In this document: positions 55,369-64,000 of the stretch, in pieces | Numbering within the stretch: the first letter of the stretch is position 1 | Layout: the number at the start of each line of letters is the position of its first letter | NCBI RefSeq assembly: GCF_016894385.1 | Contig: NZ_CP069811.1 | Coordinates: 1,526,501 to 1,590,500, forward strand | Direction of reading: 5' to 3' | DNA from: Cupriavidus oxalaticus | GTDB lineage: Bacteria > Pseudomonadota > Gammaproteobacteria > Burkholderiales > Burkholderiaceae | DNA length: 64,000 bases | Notes under the pieces: generated by a model | Told to the model about the DNA's origin: nothing | Database searches by the model: none | Seen by the model: only the letters and a program-made list of their open reading frames with translations | Made by a program: the position numbers and the translations under genes

Positions 55369-56367
55369 CTACGGTGCGCGGCGATAGGCGTTGGGCGTGC
55401 TGCCGGTCCAGTGCCGGAAGGCCCGATGGAAGGCCGTGGGATTGTCGAAGCCCACGTCGAAGGCAATGGCCGTGATCGCATCATTGGAGCGCGTCAGCCG
55501 CTGGATGGCGATGTCGCGCCGCACGCCGTCCTTGATCGCCTGGAAGGTGGTGCCTTCCGCGGACAGCCGGCGGCACAGCGTGCGCACGGAGCAGTGCAGC
55601 GCCGCGGCCACGGCTTCGATGGTCGGCGCGACGGGCAGGCAATCCGCTACGTACTGCCTGACGCGATGACAGGTCATCGGCTCGGCGAACGTGACGAAGA
55701 TCCAGTCCTCGGGCGCGCGTGCCAGGAATTTTTCAAGATCGGCCTTGCGTTGCCGCACCGGCATGTCGAGGAAGGCCGCGTCGAAGACAATGCTGCCGCG
55801 CTCGCAGCCGAAATGCACCGGGCCGGGAAACAGGTACAGGTGGTCGCTTGCCTGCGCCCGCCGCCCTGACGGCAGCTGCACCGCCTGCAGCGGGATCTTG
55901 TGGCGGATCAGCCATGACGCCACGCCATGCACCAGCTTCAGCATCAGCTCGCGCGCCATCGGGCCCACCGCCGGACCCGCTGCGGCCTCCACCAGTTCCA
56001 CATGCGCGGCATTGCCTTCGCGCCGCGACTCCACGCGGAACTCGTCCAGCAGCAAGCGGAAGAATTGCCCGAAGCGATGCAGTGCCACTTCAAGCCGTGG
56101 CGCATCCAGCAAGCTCAGGCAAAGGTACTTGAGCGTGCCGTTGCGCAGCGGGCGGCTGAAAATGCCGGGCATTTCATCGTCGAGCTCGTGCGCCAGCAGC
56201 CGGTACAAGGTCGAGAACTGTTCCTGCGTCACGCGCGCCGCCGGCTCGTTCATCAGCGCCGCCGCAATGCCCGAGCGCGCTGCCAGCTGCGCGATCAACG
56301 CAGGATCGGCACCGGGCAGGAAGCCGTGGACGAAGGAAACGAGGACGGTGGGAGACAGGCAATGCAC
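55369..56367 (-). CDS. AraC-family regulator (OruR/arabinose-binding-like sensor type)
   Basis: 332 residues. A large N-terminal sensor domain of the type found in OruR/QuiR-like activators (GIAAALMNEPAARVTQEQF, LRNGTLKYLCLSLLDAP) and a C-terminal AraC DNA-binding domain (VAAALHCSVRTLCRRLSAEGTTF, IAFDVGFDNPTAFHRAFRHWTGSTPNAYR). It lies upstream of the PHA operon on the same strand and divergent from the DUF849 gene, where two phased direct repeats form a likely binding site. I expect it to activate the DUF849 gene. Confidence 0.9.
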   Translation of the reverse strand: MHCLSPTVLVSFVHGFLPGADPALIAQLAARSGIAAALMNEPAARVTQEQFSTLYRLLAHELDDEMPGIFSRPLRNGTLKYLCLSLLDAPRLEVALHRFGQFFRLLLDEFRVESRREGNAAHVELVEAAAGPAVGPMARELMLKLVHGVASWLIRHKIPLQAVQLPSGRRAQASDHLYLFPGPVHFGCERGSIVFDAAFLDMPVRQRKADLEKFLARAPEDWIFVTFAEPMTCHRVRQYVADCLPVAPTIEAVAAALHCSVRTLCRRLSAEGTTFQAIKDGVRRDIAIQRLTRSNDAITAIAFDVGFDNPTAFHRAFRHWTGSTPNAYRRAP

Positions 56368-56480
56368 TTGAAAACCGGCACGTGTGCCGCAGCTGGACTA
56401 TGGAATGACGGCGCGTCTGCGCCAGCGCTCCGACACTGTGCAACGTTGCCCGCGCCCCGCACATCGTGTTTTCCCTGACT

Positions 56481-56516
56481 GTCCCGAAATGTCAATCGAT
56501 CGTCCCGGATCGTCAA
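56481..56516. promoter_or_regulatory. Phased direct repeats, likely AraC-type binding site
   Basis: GTCCCGnnnnGTCAA occurs at 56481-56495 and 56502-56516, exactly 21 bases apart (two helical turns), in the gap between the AraC-family gene (start 56367) and the DUF849 gene (start 56637). Direct repeats with two-turn phasing are the standard site for AraC-type activators. Confidence 0.65.
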
Positions 56517-56636
56517 ATTGTTTCATGCCGTTGACCGATACTTCGGGTCATCGAATGACGATGAAAACAGGCGGACGGACAGCGAACCAGCGTGTTCTGG
56601 CCGGACCGCCTGCCGACAACACCCAGGAGCAACAGC

Positions 56637-57692
56637 ATGCAATTCCTCGACGATTCCCTGCACCCCGAGAACCAGGACAAGGTGGTCATCACCGTGGCCC
56701 CGTACGGCCCTGAGTGGATGCCGCAGGACTTTCCGGAAGACATCCCGGTGACGATGGAAGACCAGGTGCAGAAGGCCGTCGATTGCTACAACGCCGGCGC
56801 CACCGTGCTGCACCTGCACGTGCGCGAACTGGACGGCAAGGGCTCCAAGCGCCTGTCGAAGTTCAACGAACTGATCGCCGGCGTGCGCAAGGCCGTGCCC
56901 GACATGATCATCCAGGTCGGCGGCTCGATCTCGTTCGCGCCGGAAGACGACGGCCAGGCCGCCAAGTGGCTGTCGGACGATACCCGCCACATGCTGGCCG
57001 AACTGGACCCGAAGCCGGACCAGGTGACCGTGGCGATCAATACCACGCAGATGAACATCATGGAGCTGCTGTACCCGGAATACCTGAAGGGTACGTCGCT
57101 CGAGCACCCGGCCTACCAGCAGGCCTACCGTGAAATGACCGTGCCGGCCGGCCCGGGCTGGGTCGAGGAACACCTGCGCCGCCTGAGCAATGCCGGCATC
57201 CAGCCGCACTTCCAGCTGACCGGCATCCACGCGCTGGAAACCCTGGAGCGCATGGTGCGCGCCGGCCTCTACAAGGGCCCGCTGAACCTGACCTGGATCG
57301 GCATCGGCGGCGGCTTCGACGGCCCCAACCCGTTCAACTTCTTCAACTTCGTCCACCGCGCGCCGGATGGCTGCACGCTGACGGCGGAATCGCTGCTCAA
57401 GAACGTGCTGCCGTTCAACATGATGGCGATGGCGATGGGCCTGCACCCGCGCTGCGGCATCGAGGACACCATCATCGACCAGCACGGCAACCGCATGACC
57501 TCGGTGCAGCAGATCGAGCAATGCGTGCGCGTGGCCAGGGAACTGGGCCGCGAGATCGCCTCGGGCAAGGAAGCGCGCGAGATCTACCGCATCGGCACCT
57601 GGTACGACAGCGCCGAGGAAACCCTGGCGGCACACGGCATGGCGCCCAACCGCAAGAGCGGGCAGAAGAACCTGCCGCTGCGCGCGGCCTGA
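56637..57692 (+). CDS. BKACE-family (DUF849) beta-keto acid cleavage enzyme
   Basis: 351 residues. Family motifs VVITVAPYGPEWMP, GATVLHLHVRE (metal-binding His pair), IIQVGGSISFAPED and GCTLTAESLLKNVLPF. These enzymes cleave a beta-keto acid with acetyl-CoA, giving acetoacetate and a new acyl-CoA; the substrate varies by subfamily. GGAG lies 8 bases before the ATG at 56637. Probably activated by the divergent AraC-type protein. Confidence 0.9.
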   Translation: MQFLDDSLHPENQDKVVITVAPYGPEWMPQDFPEDIPVTMEDQVQKAVDCYNAGATVLHLHVRELDGKGSKRLSKFNELIAGVRKAVPDMIIQVGGSISFAPEDDGQAAKWLSDDTRHMLAELDPKPDQVTVAINTTQMNIMELLYPEYLKGTSLEHPAYQQAYREMTVPAGPGWVEEHLRRLSNAGIQPHFQLTGIHALETLERMVRAGLYKGPLNLTWIGIGGGFDGPNPFNFFNFVHRAPDGCTLTAESLLKNVLPFNMMAMAMGLHPRCGIEDTIIDQHGNRMTSVQQIEQCVRVARELGREIASGKEAREIYRIGTWYDSAEETLAAHGMAPNRKSGQKNLPLRAA

Positions 57693-57791
57693 CGTATGTC
57701 GCCTGGCCGCGGGCTCCCCACCCCGGCCGGGCATCCACCGGCCGGGTGTTCACCGGCCCCGCGCCGACCCAACCACGACACCGCTGAAGTC

Positions 57792-57995
57792 ATGAACCCT
57801 GCCCCCGCCGTCGCCAACCCGTGCCTCAACATCTGCCGCCTCGACGTAGCCGGCAGGTACTGCCAGGGCTGCGGCAGGACACCGCTGGAAATCGGCACCT
57901 GGGACCGCATGACCGACGCCCGCCGCGCCGAGGTGCTGGCCGAGCTGCCAGCCCGCCAGCCCTGGCGCCGCGCGCAAGCCGCGTCCGCATCCTGA
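57792..57995 (+). CDS. DUF1289 small Cys-motif protein
   Basis: 67 residues. Four cysteines in the DUF1289 pattern (NPCLNICRLD, YCQGCGRTPLEI), probably a zinc or iron-sulfur site, followed by the conserved W-x-R-MTDARR helix. Role unknown; such proteins are often next to oxidoreductases. It lies between the DUF849 and DsbA-family genes. Confidence 0.88.
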   Translation: MNPAPAVANPCLNICRLDVAGRYCQGCGRTPLEIGTWDRMTDARRAEVLAELPARQPWRRAQAASAS

Positions 57996-58054
57996 TTCCC
58001 CATCGCCCGCCGCCAAGGCATGCATATGCCGGCGGGCGTCATCAAGCTGTTGCC

Positions 58055-58753
58055 ATGAACCAACCCGCCACGCTTACGGTCGATGCCTACTTCGACCTGA
58101 TCTGCCCCTGGTGCATGATCGGCAAGAAGCACCTGGAAACCGCCATCGCATGGCTCGGCCAGGCGCACCCGAACGTTGCCGTCCGGGTCGACTGGCACTC
58201 TTACCCACTGCTTCCGGCCACACCGCCGGGGGGCACGCCGTACCGCGATTTCTACCTGGCGCGGCTGGGCGGCCCCGAGGCCCTGGCCGCGCGCCAGGCG
58301 CAGGTCTGCGCCGCGGCACTGGACGCCGGCATCACGCTGGCGCTGGACCGCATCGAGACCTTTCCCAGCACGCTGCTGGCCCACCGGCTGGTACGCCACG
58401 CCGTCAGGCAAGCCGGCGCCGGCGCCGCGCCGGCGCTGCTGGACGAGTTGTTCACGCGCTACTTCATGCACGGCGAGAACATCGGCGACCCGCAGGTCCT
58501 GCGGCGCGCGGCGGCAGCATGCGGCATCGCATTGCCTGAGACAGGCGCCAACGCCGGCCAGCCGGACCTGGACTGGCTGCCGCCACTGCACGACGCGGAG
58601 GCTCCCCCGCTGCGCGCCGGCTTCGGCGTGCCCCATCTTGTGTTCAACGGCACGCACAGCGTGTCAGGCGCGCGGCCGCCCGCCGTGCTGCTCGAAGCCA
58701 TGCAGCGGGCCCTGGCGCGCGCGCAGCAGCGCGCCACGCTGGCGGCCGGCTGA
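58055..58753 (+). CDS. DsbA-family (FrnE-like) oxidoreductase
   Basis: 232 residues of the thioredoxin-like DsbA/FrnE family with active site CPWC (17-20) in DAYFDLICPWCMIGKKHLE and a C-terminal GFGVPHLVFNG strand with the cis-Pro. No signal peptide, so cytoplasmic. Family members isomerise or reduce disulfides, and 2-hydroxychromene-2-carboxylate isomerases share the fold. Probably cotranscribed with DUF1289. Confidence 0.9.
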   Translation: MNQPATLTVDAYFDLICPWCMIGKKHLETAIAWLGQAHPNVAVRVDWHSYPLLPATPPGGTPYRDFYLARLGGPEALAARQAQVCAAALDAGITLALDRIETFPSTLLAHRLVRHAVRQAGAGAAPALLDELFTRYFMHGENIGDPQVLRRAAAACGIALPETGANAGQPDLDWLPPLHDAEAPPLRAGFGVPHLVFNGTHSVSGARPPAVLLEAMQRALARAQQRATLAAG

Positions 58754-58887
58754 ATCTGCCTGCGCCGGACCACGCACCAGCGCGAACCGGCGCGCGCCCC
58801 CGATCTCTTCAACCTGATCCCATGACCACCCCGGCAAGAAGGCTGGCATGGGCCAGTTCCATCTCATATCTTTAAACGGAGACAACC

Positions 58888-59865
58888 ATGCCAACCCGCC
58901 CCACCCTGTTCCGCGCCCGCCACGCCGCGGTTGCCGCCATGCTGGCACTGGCGATGCCGGCCGCGATGGCCTGGACCAGCAAGCCCGTGCGCATGCTGGT
59001 GCCGGCGCCTGCCGGCGGCACCATGGACGTGATTGCGCGCCTGCTGGCCGACCAGCTTTCGGCCGACCTCGGCACACCCGTGGTGGTTGACAACAAGCCG
59101 GGCGCCGGCGGCGGCATCGCGATCAGCGCGATGCTGGCCGCACCGCCCGACGGCCAGACCATCATGGTGACCGCGACCAACGTGCTGACCGAAGTGCCGC
59201 ACGTGCTGAAGACCCCCTACAACACGATGAAGGACATCCGTCCGCTGGCCGCGGTGGCGCGGTCGCGGCTGCTGCTGGTGGGCTCGCCCACGCTGCCTGC
59301 CAAGGATTTCAACGGCCTGGTGAGCTATGCGCGTGCCAACCCCGGCAAGCTCAGCTTTGCTTCCTACAGCGCCGGCACGGCGTCACACTATGCAGGCGTG
59401 ATCGTGAACCAGAAGTCCGGCATGGACCTGCAGCACGTGCCGTTCGCCGGCTCGGCGCCGGCGCTGACGCAGGTGATGGGCGGCCAGATCGCCGTGATGT
59501 ACGACGGGATGGTGACCTCGCTGCCGATGATCAAGGCGGGCAAGCTGCAGCCGTACGCCGTGGCGTCGAAAAGCCGCTCGCCGCTGCTGCCGCAGGTGCC
59601 GACCTTCGCGGAACTGGGCTATCCGGATGTCGAGTTCAGCAACTGGGTGGGCGTAATCGCCTCCGCGCGCGTGCCCGCCGAACTGGCGCAGAAGATCCAC
59701 ACCGCCACCTACAAGGCCGCGGCAACGCCGAAGGTGCAGGAGCGGATGCAGGCGCTGAGCTATGAGCCGATGCCGGCGCAGACGTTGCAGCAGCTTGGAC
59801 AGTCGCTGCACGAGGAATTCGAGCGCAATGGCGCGATTGTGAAGGCGTTCAATATCCAGCCCTGA
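58888..59865 (+). CDS. Bug/TctC-type periplasmic receptor
   Basis: 325 residues. Signal peptide (VAAMLALAMPAAMA), then Bug motifs VRMLVPAPAGGTMDVIAR, TPVVVDNKPGAGGG and LQHVPFAGSAPAL. Third Bug gene of the window without TctA/TctB partners. The nearest downstream gene is a broken aromatic hydroxylase, so it may have served uptake of that enzyme's substrate. Confidence 0.9.
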   Translation: MPTRPTLFRARHAAVAAMLALAMPAAMAWTSKPVRMLVPAPAGGTMDVIARLLADQLSADLGTPVVVDNKPGAGGGIAISAMLAAPPDGQTIMVTATNVLTEVPHVLKTPYNTMKDIRPLAAVARSRLLLVGSPTLPAKDFNGLVSYARANPGKLSFASYSAGTASHYAGVIVNQKSGMDLQHVPFAGSAPALTQVMGGQIAVMYDGMVTSLPMIKAGKLQPYAVASKSRSPLLPQVPTFAELGYPDVEFSNWVGVIASARVPAELAQKIHTATYKAAATPKVQERMQALSYEPMPAQTLQQLGQSLHEEFERNGAIVKAFNIQP

Positions 59866-60218
59866 TCGGGCGCTTCCGTTCCGGCGGCTTGCCCGCCTGT
59901 GTACCGCCCGAGGTCGCAAGTCCTGGAAGTTGGCGCCGGCACGGCGCTCGAGGAACTGTCGAGCGCCGGAGCTTGCTCGGCTGGCGCTCGACGCCTGCAA
60001 CAATCGGCGCCAGTGCGGACTGGTGAGCATGGGTCCATGGCCAGTTGCAGCGGCATGCAGACATGGTTTTTGCGTTAGCCAGCGCACGAACGCCCGGTGC
60101 CTTTCACAGCGCAGCAATGTATCGTGCAGACAGCTTAGGACTTCTGGAGCAACCGCTCCCCTGTCCAACGTCCCGGCAATAAGACCGGACCGGCAACTCT
60201 GTCGCAGAAGACCAACAA
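59866..60218. other. 353-base gap before the hydroxylase remnant
   Basis: I see no supported gene, no terminator of strong form and no clear operator. Open frames on either strand resemble no family. Base composition falls toward the hydroxylase remnant. Confidence 0.5.
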
Positions 60219-61644
60219 ATGTTTGACGACCTGCGAAGCATCCATAGCCGCGCCTGCATTCCGTTCACAGGCCAAGAGTATCTGGATAGCCTGGATGATG
60301 GGCGGGAGGTGTGGATTTACGGCGAGCGGGTAGGCAATGTCGCCAACCATCCGGCATTTCGCAATTCCGCACGGATCGCAGCGCGATGCCATTGCGTGCT
60401 GGCAGCGATGCGCCTGGGGCTGGATGGGACGCTCCCCGGACTACAAGGGCGCCTTCCTCGCTACGCTCGGCGCGAATGCCGAGTTCTATAGGGAGTATGA
60501 GGAAAATGCCCGGAGCTGGTACCGCAAGGCTCAGGAGAAAACCTGGTATCTGGGACATGCCGTCGTCAATCCGCCGGTGGACCGCGAACTGCCGCCGACT
60601 GCCACGTCAGATGTCTACGTGCGCGTGATCCGCGAAGACGATGCCGGCATCTATGTGAGCGGCGCCAAGGTAGTGGCAACCGGCTCGGCGCTGACCCACT
60701 ACACATACGTGGCGAATGTTGACGCCACACCGGCGCGTGGCCCTAAATTCATCGTGGCCACCAACACGCCGGGGCTGAAGCTACTATGTCGCGCCTCGAA
60801 CGAATACCGGGCAGCGGCGCTGGGCAGCCCGTTCGACTACCCGCTGTCGTCGCGCCTGGACGAGAACGACGCGATCCTTGTGCTGGACAATGTTTTCGTG
60901 CCTTGGGAAAACATCCTGATGCACGGCGAAGTGGCGCCGGATGCCACACTCCAGTCAGGCTCCGGCTTCCTTGAGCGCGCGTCACTGCACGGCTGCACGC
61001 GTGTTGCGGTCAAGCTGGACTTTATCGTCGGCCTGCTCGCGCGAGCGCTGGAAATCACGGGCACCCGCAGCTATCACGGCGTGCAGGTCCAGCTCGGCGA
61101 GGTCATCGCCTGGCGTAACGCGTTCTGGGCCCTGTCGGATGCCATGGCCAAAAGTAACGTGTCGTGGCATGGCCATGTCCGCCCTGATCCGCATTTTGCC
61201 GGTGCGTATCGCGTGCTGAACCAGGAAGCGCTGCCGCGAGTGCGGAATATTATCGAGCAGATCGTGGCGAGTGGGCTGATCTACGTTAACTCGCATGCCT
61301 GCGACTTTAACGTGCCGGAAATCCGTGTTCACCTGGACAAGTATCTACGCGGCTCTGGCGGCGCCGAAGCCGAGGAGCGTGTGAAGGTGATGAAAATGCT
61401 GTGGGATGCCATCGGCACCGAGTTCGGTGGGCGCCATGAGCTTTACGAGATCAATTACATCGGTAGCAGCGACTCCACGCGCTTGACCAATCTGTCTGGC
61501 GCCCAGTGCAGTGGCGATCTCGACCGCATGAAGGCTTTTGCGCGCTCGGCGATGGACGAGTATGACCTGAACGGCTGGACTGTCCCGGACTTGATCAACC
61601 CTGATGACGTGAACCTGCTATCGCGTCGATCTCATCCGCTCTAG
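60219..61644 (+). pseudogene. Broken HpaB-type flavin-dependent aromatic hydroxylase
   Basis: Two frames together read as the oxygenase component of 4-hydroxyphenylacetate 3-monooxygenase-type enzymes. The first (60219 on) gives TGQEYLDSLDDGREVWIYGE and HPAFRNSARIA. After about 60375 the match moves to the second frame: RDAIACWQRCAWGWMGRSPD, then SGAKVVATGSALTHY, AALGSPFDYPLSSRLDENDA and DAIGTEFGGRHELYEINY. Compared with intact members as I know them, some 50-60 residues are missing at the junction, so both a deletion and a frameshift broke the gene. The C-terminus is complete (LINPDDVNLL). Codon use is less GC-biased than in neighbouring genes. Confidence 0.82.
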
Positions 61645-61730
61645 CTGGTATGCCGGCTAGGGGGACCGCCGCCACACCCATGCATTTTTCCGAGAGCGCG
61701 CCGCCGAGAAAGCCCCCGACCTCGGCTACT

Positions 61731-61760
61731 CCCCCTACCCCCCACGCCCCCTACGCCCCC
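61731..61760 (-). other. G-quadruplex motif after the response regulator stop
   Basis: On the minus strand: four runs of 5, 5, 6 and 5 G with spacers of 2-4 bases. The first G is the last base of the regulator's TAG. On the mRNA this is a strong four-run quadruplex candidate. Confidence 0.8.
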
Positions 61761-62422
61761 TACTCACTCTCGAGCCACTGGATCGCAAAGCGTATCAATT
61801 CCTTGCCGCTGGAGATATCCAGCTTCTCCTTGATGTTCGCCTGATGCGCCTCGATGGTCTTGACGCTCCGGTTCAGCTTCATGGCGATCTCGCGAGTGCT
61901 GAAGCCGAGTCCGATCAGATGCAGGACCTCGAACTCCCGTTCGGAAAGACACGCGACCGAGCCCGCCGGGGTTTTTCTGGGGACCGCCAGCGCCCGCGCC
62001 AGCCTGGCATGCATCGCGGCGCTCAGGTAGATATTGCCGGCCAGCACCTCGCGGATGGCACTCATGACATCCTCCGCGGCCTCGAGTTTCATCAGGTACC
62101 CATTGGCGCCTGCCCGCAACGCGCGTTCGGCAAACAAGGTTTCGTCATGCATGCTGAGGACGAGTATTGCCAGGTTCGGGTGGCGTTGCCTTAGCGTCCT
62201 GATGAGATCCAGGCCGGAGTCCGACTGCAGGCTGAGATCCACAATGGCGATGTCAGGCTGGCACGCCATCGCCGTCAGGGCTTCTTCCGTCGTGGCGGCC
62301 GCGCAGCAGACGTGCAGATCCTCTTGCACCAGCAAATGGGTCAGTCCCTCCCGGATGATGGGGTGGTCGTCGACAATCAGGACCCTGGTTGCAGGGCCAT
62401 GGCTAAATGGCATCTCTGGCAT
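61760..62422 (-). CDS. NarL/FixJ-type response regulator
   Basis: 220 residues. Receiver domain (VLIVDDHPIIREGL, phosphoacceptor Asp in IAIVDLSLQSDSG, Lys in GYLMKLEAAED) and LuxR-type helix-turn-helix (LSEREFEVLHLIGLGFSTREIAMKLNRSVKTIEAHQANIKEKL). Start at 62422 is chosen for GGAGG 10 bases upstream; the ATG at 62413 is an alternative. It overlaps the histidine kinase gene by 20 bases, so the pair is coupled. Confidence 0.93.
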   Translation of the reverse strand: MPEMPFSHGPATRVLIVDDHPIIREGLTHLLVQEDLHVCCAAATTEEALTAMACQPDIAIVDLSLQSDSGLDLIRTLRQRHPNLAILVLSMHDETLFAERALRAGANGYLMKLEAAEDVMSAIREVLAGNIYLSAAMHARLARALAVPRKTPAGSVACLSEREFEVLHLIGLGFSTREIAMKLNRSVKTIEAHQANIKEKLDISSGKELIRFAIQWLESE

Positions 62423-64000
62423 GGCCAGGATCCTCCGGTATCGGATAGCTGATGGCAACCGTGGTGCCACCCATGGCATTGCGGGTGACCGTGCACGAGC
62501 CGTCCAGCAGACTTGCCCGGTGACGCAGGTTATGAAGTCCCAGTCCCGAAGCACGTGCCATCTGGTCCGGGTCAATCCCCACGCCATCGTCACTGATCGA
62601 AAGCCTCTGGACCTCGCCTTCGCGTTCCAGGTCGATCCAGATATGGCTGCCATGGCTGTACTTCAGTGCGTTATTGACGGCTTCCTGTGCCGCACGGTAA
62701 AGGTTGGTCTGCATCGGCGGATCCGGCAAATCCACATTTGATGCGATGCGAAGCGTGCAGCCAATGCCGTTCAGGGAGCGTGTCGTTTCTGCCAGGCCTT
62801 GCAGGGCAATCGAGAGGTCACCGGACTCCATGGTGACGGGATCCAGGCCATGGGCAATCCTGCGCGTCATCAGCGACGCCTGTTTCACCAGTTCGACAAC
62901 GGTAGCCGCATCCGCGGCTGCCGGGTTCCCCTGCTTCTGCAGTCGCCGGCTCAAGGTGGCGCAGTGGAAGCCCAGGCTGGTAAGGTGCTGCCCGAGACCG
63001 TCATGCAGTTCCCGGCCGATGAGCCTCTGCTGGTGATCGCCGATCCGGATCAGTTCTGACTCCAGCCGGCGGCGCGTTTCCATCTCCTGCTTCAGTTCGT
63101 CGTTGGCCCGCTCCAGCTCCTGCGTTCGCTCTTGCACGCGCCGTTCGAGCTCCTTGTGGGATGCCACCAGGAGACGATGAAAGCGTTTCTGCCGGGCATG
63201 TGCCGCCACCAGCAGCAGCCCGGTGATCGCCATCACGTTCGCGAACGCACACCATCGTACGAGGCTATCCACCGGGGATTCCGCGGCAAAGGGACCGGTG
63301 CCGTGCGTGGTGCCCCGAACGGCGATGATCGAGACCAGCAAGGTCGCGAGGCTGGTGCCAAGATGATCGAAGCGCAGGGCGGCCCAGATAATAAACGGAA
63401 AGATCGCCATGGCCGCAGGATAGTAGCCGTGCCCCGCAAGCTGCGGCGCGCCGAAGATCAGGTAGCCCACCCACAGGATCCCCACCGCCAGCCCACACGA
63501 TTCCACGGCTTGCCTCGCCGAACGGACAGGGCTCGGATAGGTGAGCAGGTTGAGCAGCGGCGGAGCCACCACCAGCACCCCCATCATGTCGCCGAGCCAC
63601 CATTTCAGAAAGGCGTCGCCGTATTCCTCGACTAACAGCAGCCCTCCACCCCAGAGGGCGGTGGCGCCAATCAACGCGCTCAGCGCCGAGCCGAGCGTCG
63701 CCGCCAGGATAATGAAGGCCAGGACGTCCCGGATGCGGTCGAGCGACACCTGGAACCCCGCGACGCGCTTCAGCAACCATGTTGCAGTCAAGGCGGCTCC
63801 CGCTGCGCCGAGGCCGATCACCGCGGCGACATGCGCAGGCACGCCCACCGACATGTTGGCCAGCAGCGAACCAATGGCAACGCCGGGGGCGACGCCGGAG
63901 CCCATTGTGAGCAGCGCAACGAGGGCGATACCGCTGGATGGCCAGACCAGGGACACCGCGCCGCCCACTACCGCATAAGCAAGCCCCAGCTTTGCACCTG
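62403..64000 (-). CDS. MASE1-domain sensor histidine kinase, 5' end outside window
   Basis: About 532 codons visible, continuing upstream beyond the window (GAKLGLAYAVVGGAVSLVWP at the edge). The N-terminal part is a MASE1 membrane sensor (several helices, SLVWPSSGIALVALL, WWLGDMMGVLVVAPPLLNLL). A coiled coil follows (RVQERTQELERANDELKQEM), then a HisKA_3 dimer domain with phospho-His in GRELHDGLGQHLTSLG, and an ATPase domain (N box AVNNALKYS, SDDGVGIDPDQ, GLGLHNLRHRA). Partner of the NarL-type regulator it overlaps. Signal unknown. Confidence 0.93.
   Translation of the reverse strand, partial: GAKLGLAYAVVGGAVSLVWPSSGIALVALLTMGSGVAPGVAIGSLLANMSVGVPAHVAAVIGLGAAGAALTATWLLKRVAGFQVSLDRIRDVLAFIILAATLGSALSALIGATALWGGGLLLVEEYGDAFLKWWLGDMMGVLVVAPPLLNLLTYPSPVRSARQAVESCGLAVGILWVGYLIFGAPQLAGHGYYPAAMAIFPFIIWAALRFDHLGTSLATLLVSIIAVRGTTHGTGPFAAESPVDSLVRWCAFANVMAITGLLLVAAHARQKRFHRLLVASHKELERRVQERTQELERANDELKQEMETRRRLESELIRIGDHQQRLIGRELHDGLGQHLTSLGFHCATLSRRLQKQGNPAAADAATVVELVKQASLMTRRIAHGLDPVTMESGDLSIALQGLAETTRSLNGIGCTLRIASNVDLPDPPMQTNLYRAAQEAVNNALKYSHGSHIWIDLEREGEVQRLSISDDGVGIDPDQMARASGLGLHNLRHRASLLDGSCTVTRNAMGGTTVAISYPIPEDPGHARDAI

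Noticed and set aside
60219..61644. Two separate small genes (60219-60491 and 60337-61644)
   Set aside because: Both translate into consecutive parts of one HpaB-type hydroxylase, so a single broken gene explains them better.

Overview
The window is GC-rich DNA (about two thirds G+C by eye) from a betaproteobacterium. Cupriavidus or a close Burkholderiaceae relative fits best: three orphan Bug/TctC-type receptors, many acyl-CoA catabolic genes with IclR/LysR/AraC regulators, a polyhydroxyalkanoate (PHA) cluster, a Burkholderiales-type porin and REP-like repeats. ilvD and three tRNA genes point to a main replicon. I see no phage, integrase, insertion sequence or CRISPR array. The genus is inference.

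Layout. 1-9.6 kb: a large ATPase signalling protein (cut by the window edge) overlaps its FixJ-type response regulator. Divergent from them is an operon of a YcaC-like cysteine hydrolase, a Tat-exported amidohydrolase with a Cys/His-rich tail, a DoxX protein, an MFS exporter with a monooxygenase-like tail, a XapX protein and a stand-alone receiver domain. 9.5-12.6 kb: a NemA-type old yellow enzyme with its TetR regulator, a TolA/TonB-like protein, and tRNA-Asn, tRNA-Gly and tRNA-Thr. 12.8-27.9 kb: a two-part regulon for a branched acyl-CoA pathway of the acyclic-terpene (Atu) type. One arm (+) is acyl-CoA synthetase, Bug, SDR and acyl-CoA dehydrogenase. The other arm (-) is atuC, atuD, atuE, atuF, atuA and Bug. 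An IclR gene diverges from atuC. The same palindromic operator lies before both arms. 28.4-38.7 kb: a second acyl-CoA module (dehydrogenase, MaoC hydratase, CoA-transferase, thiolase, CaiB transferase, AMP ligase) with LysR and a short AraC protein; gene remnants lie around the AraC gene.

38.9-51.3 kb: mostly housekeeping and envelope genes: NUDIX hydrolase, DUF3574 lipoprotein, ilvD, a DUF2950/DUF3300 pair with tandem repeats, polyphosphate kinase 2, a small secreted protein, a SulP transporter, an MFS transporter, an RBBP9-like hydrolase and a porin. 51.4-56.4 kb: a PHA cluster read leftward as hydratase, class II-like synthase, phasin and depolymerase, with an AraC-family gene upstream. 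56.4-61.7 kb: a DUF849 (BKACE) enzyme behind phased direct repeats, DUF1289, a DsbA-family protein, a Bug receptor, and an HpaB-type flavin hydroxylase broken by a frameshift and internal deletion. 61.7-64 kb: a NarL-type regulator and a MASE1 histidine kinase (cut by the window edge), with a strong G-quadruplex motif just after the regulator's stop codon.

The main theme is degradation of unusual acyl compounds: uptake receptors, ligases or CoA-transferases, dehydrogenases, hydratases, a biotin carboxylase and thiolase, each set next to its own regulator. The observation I would follow first is the shared operator at 12743-12760 and 27080-27106, which joins two distant operons into one regulon.
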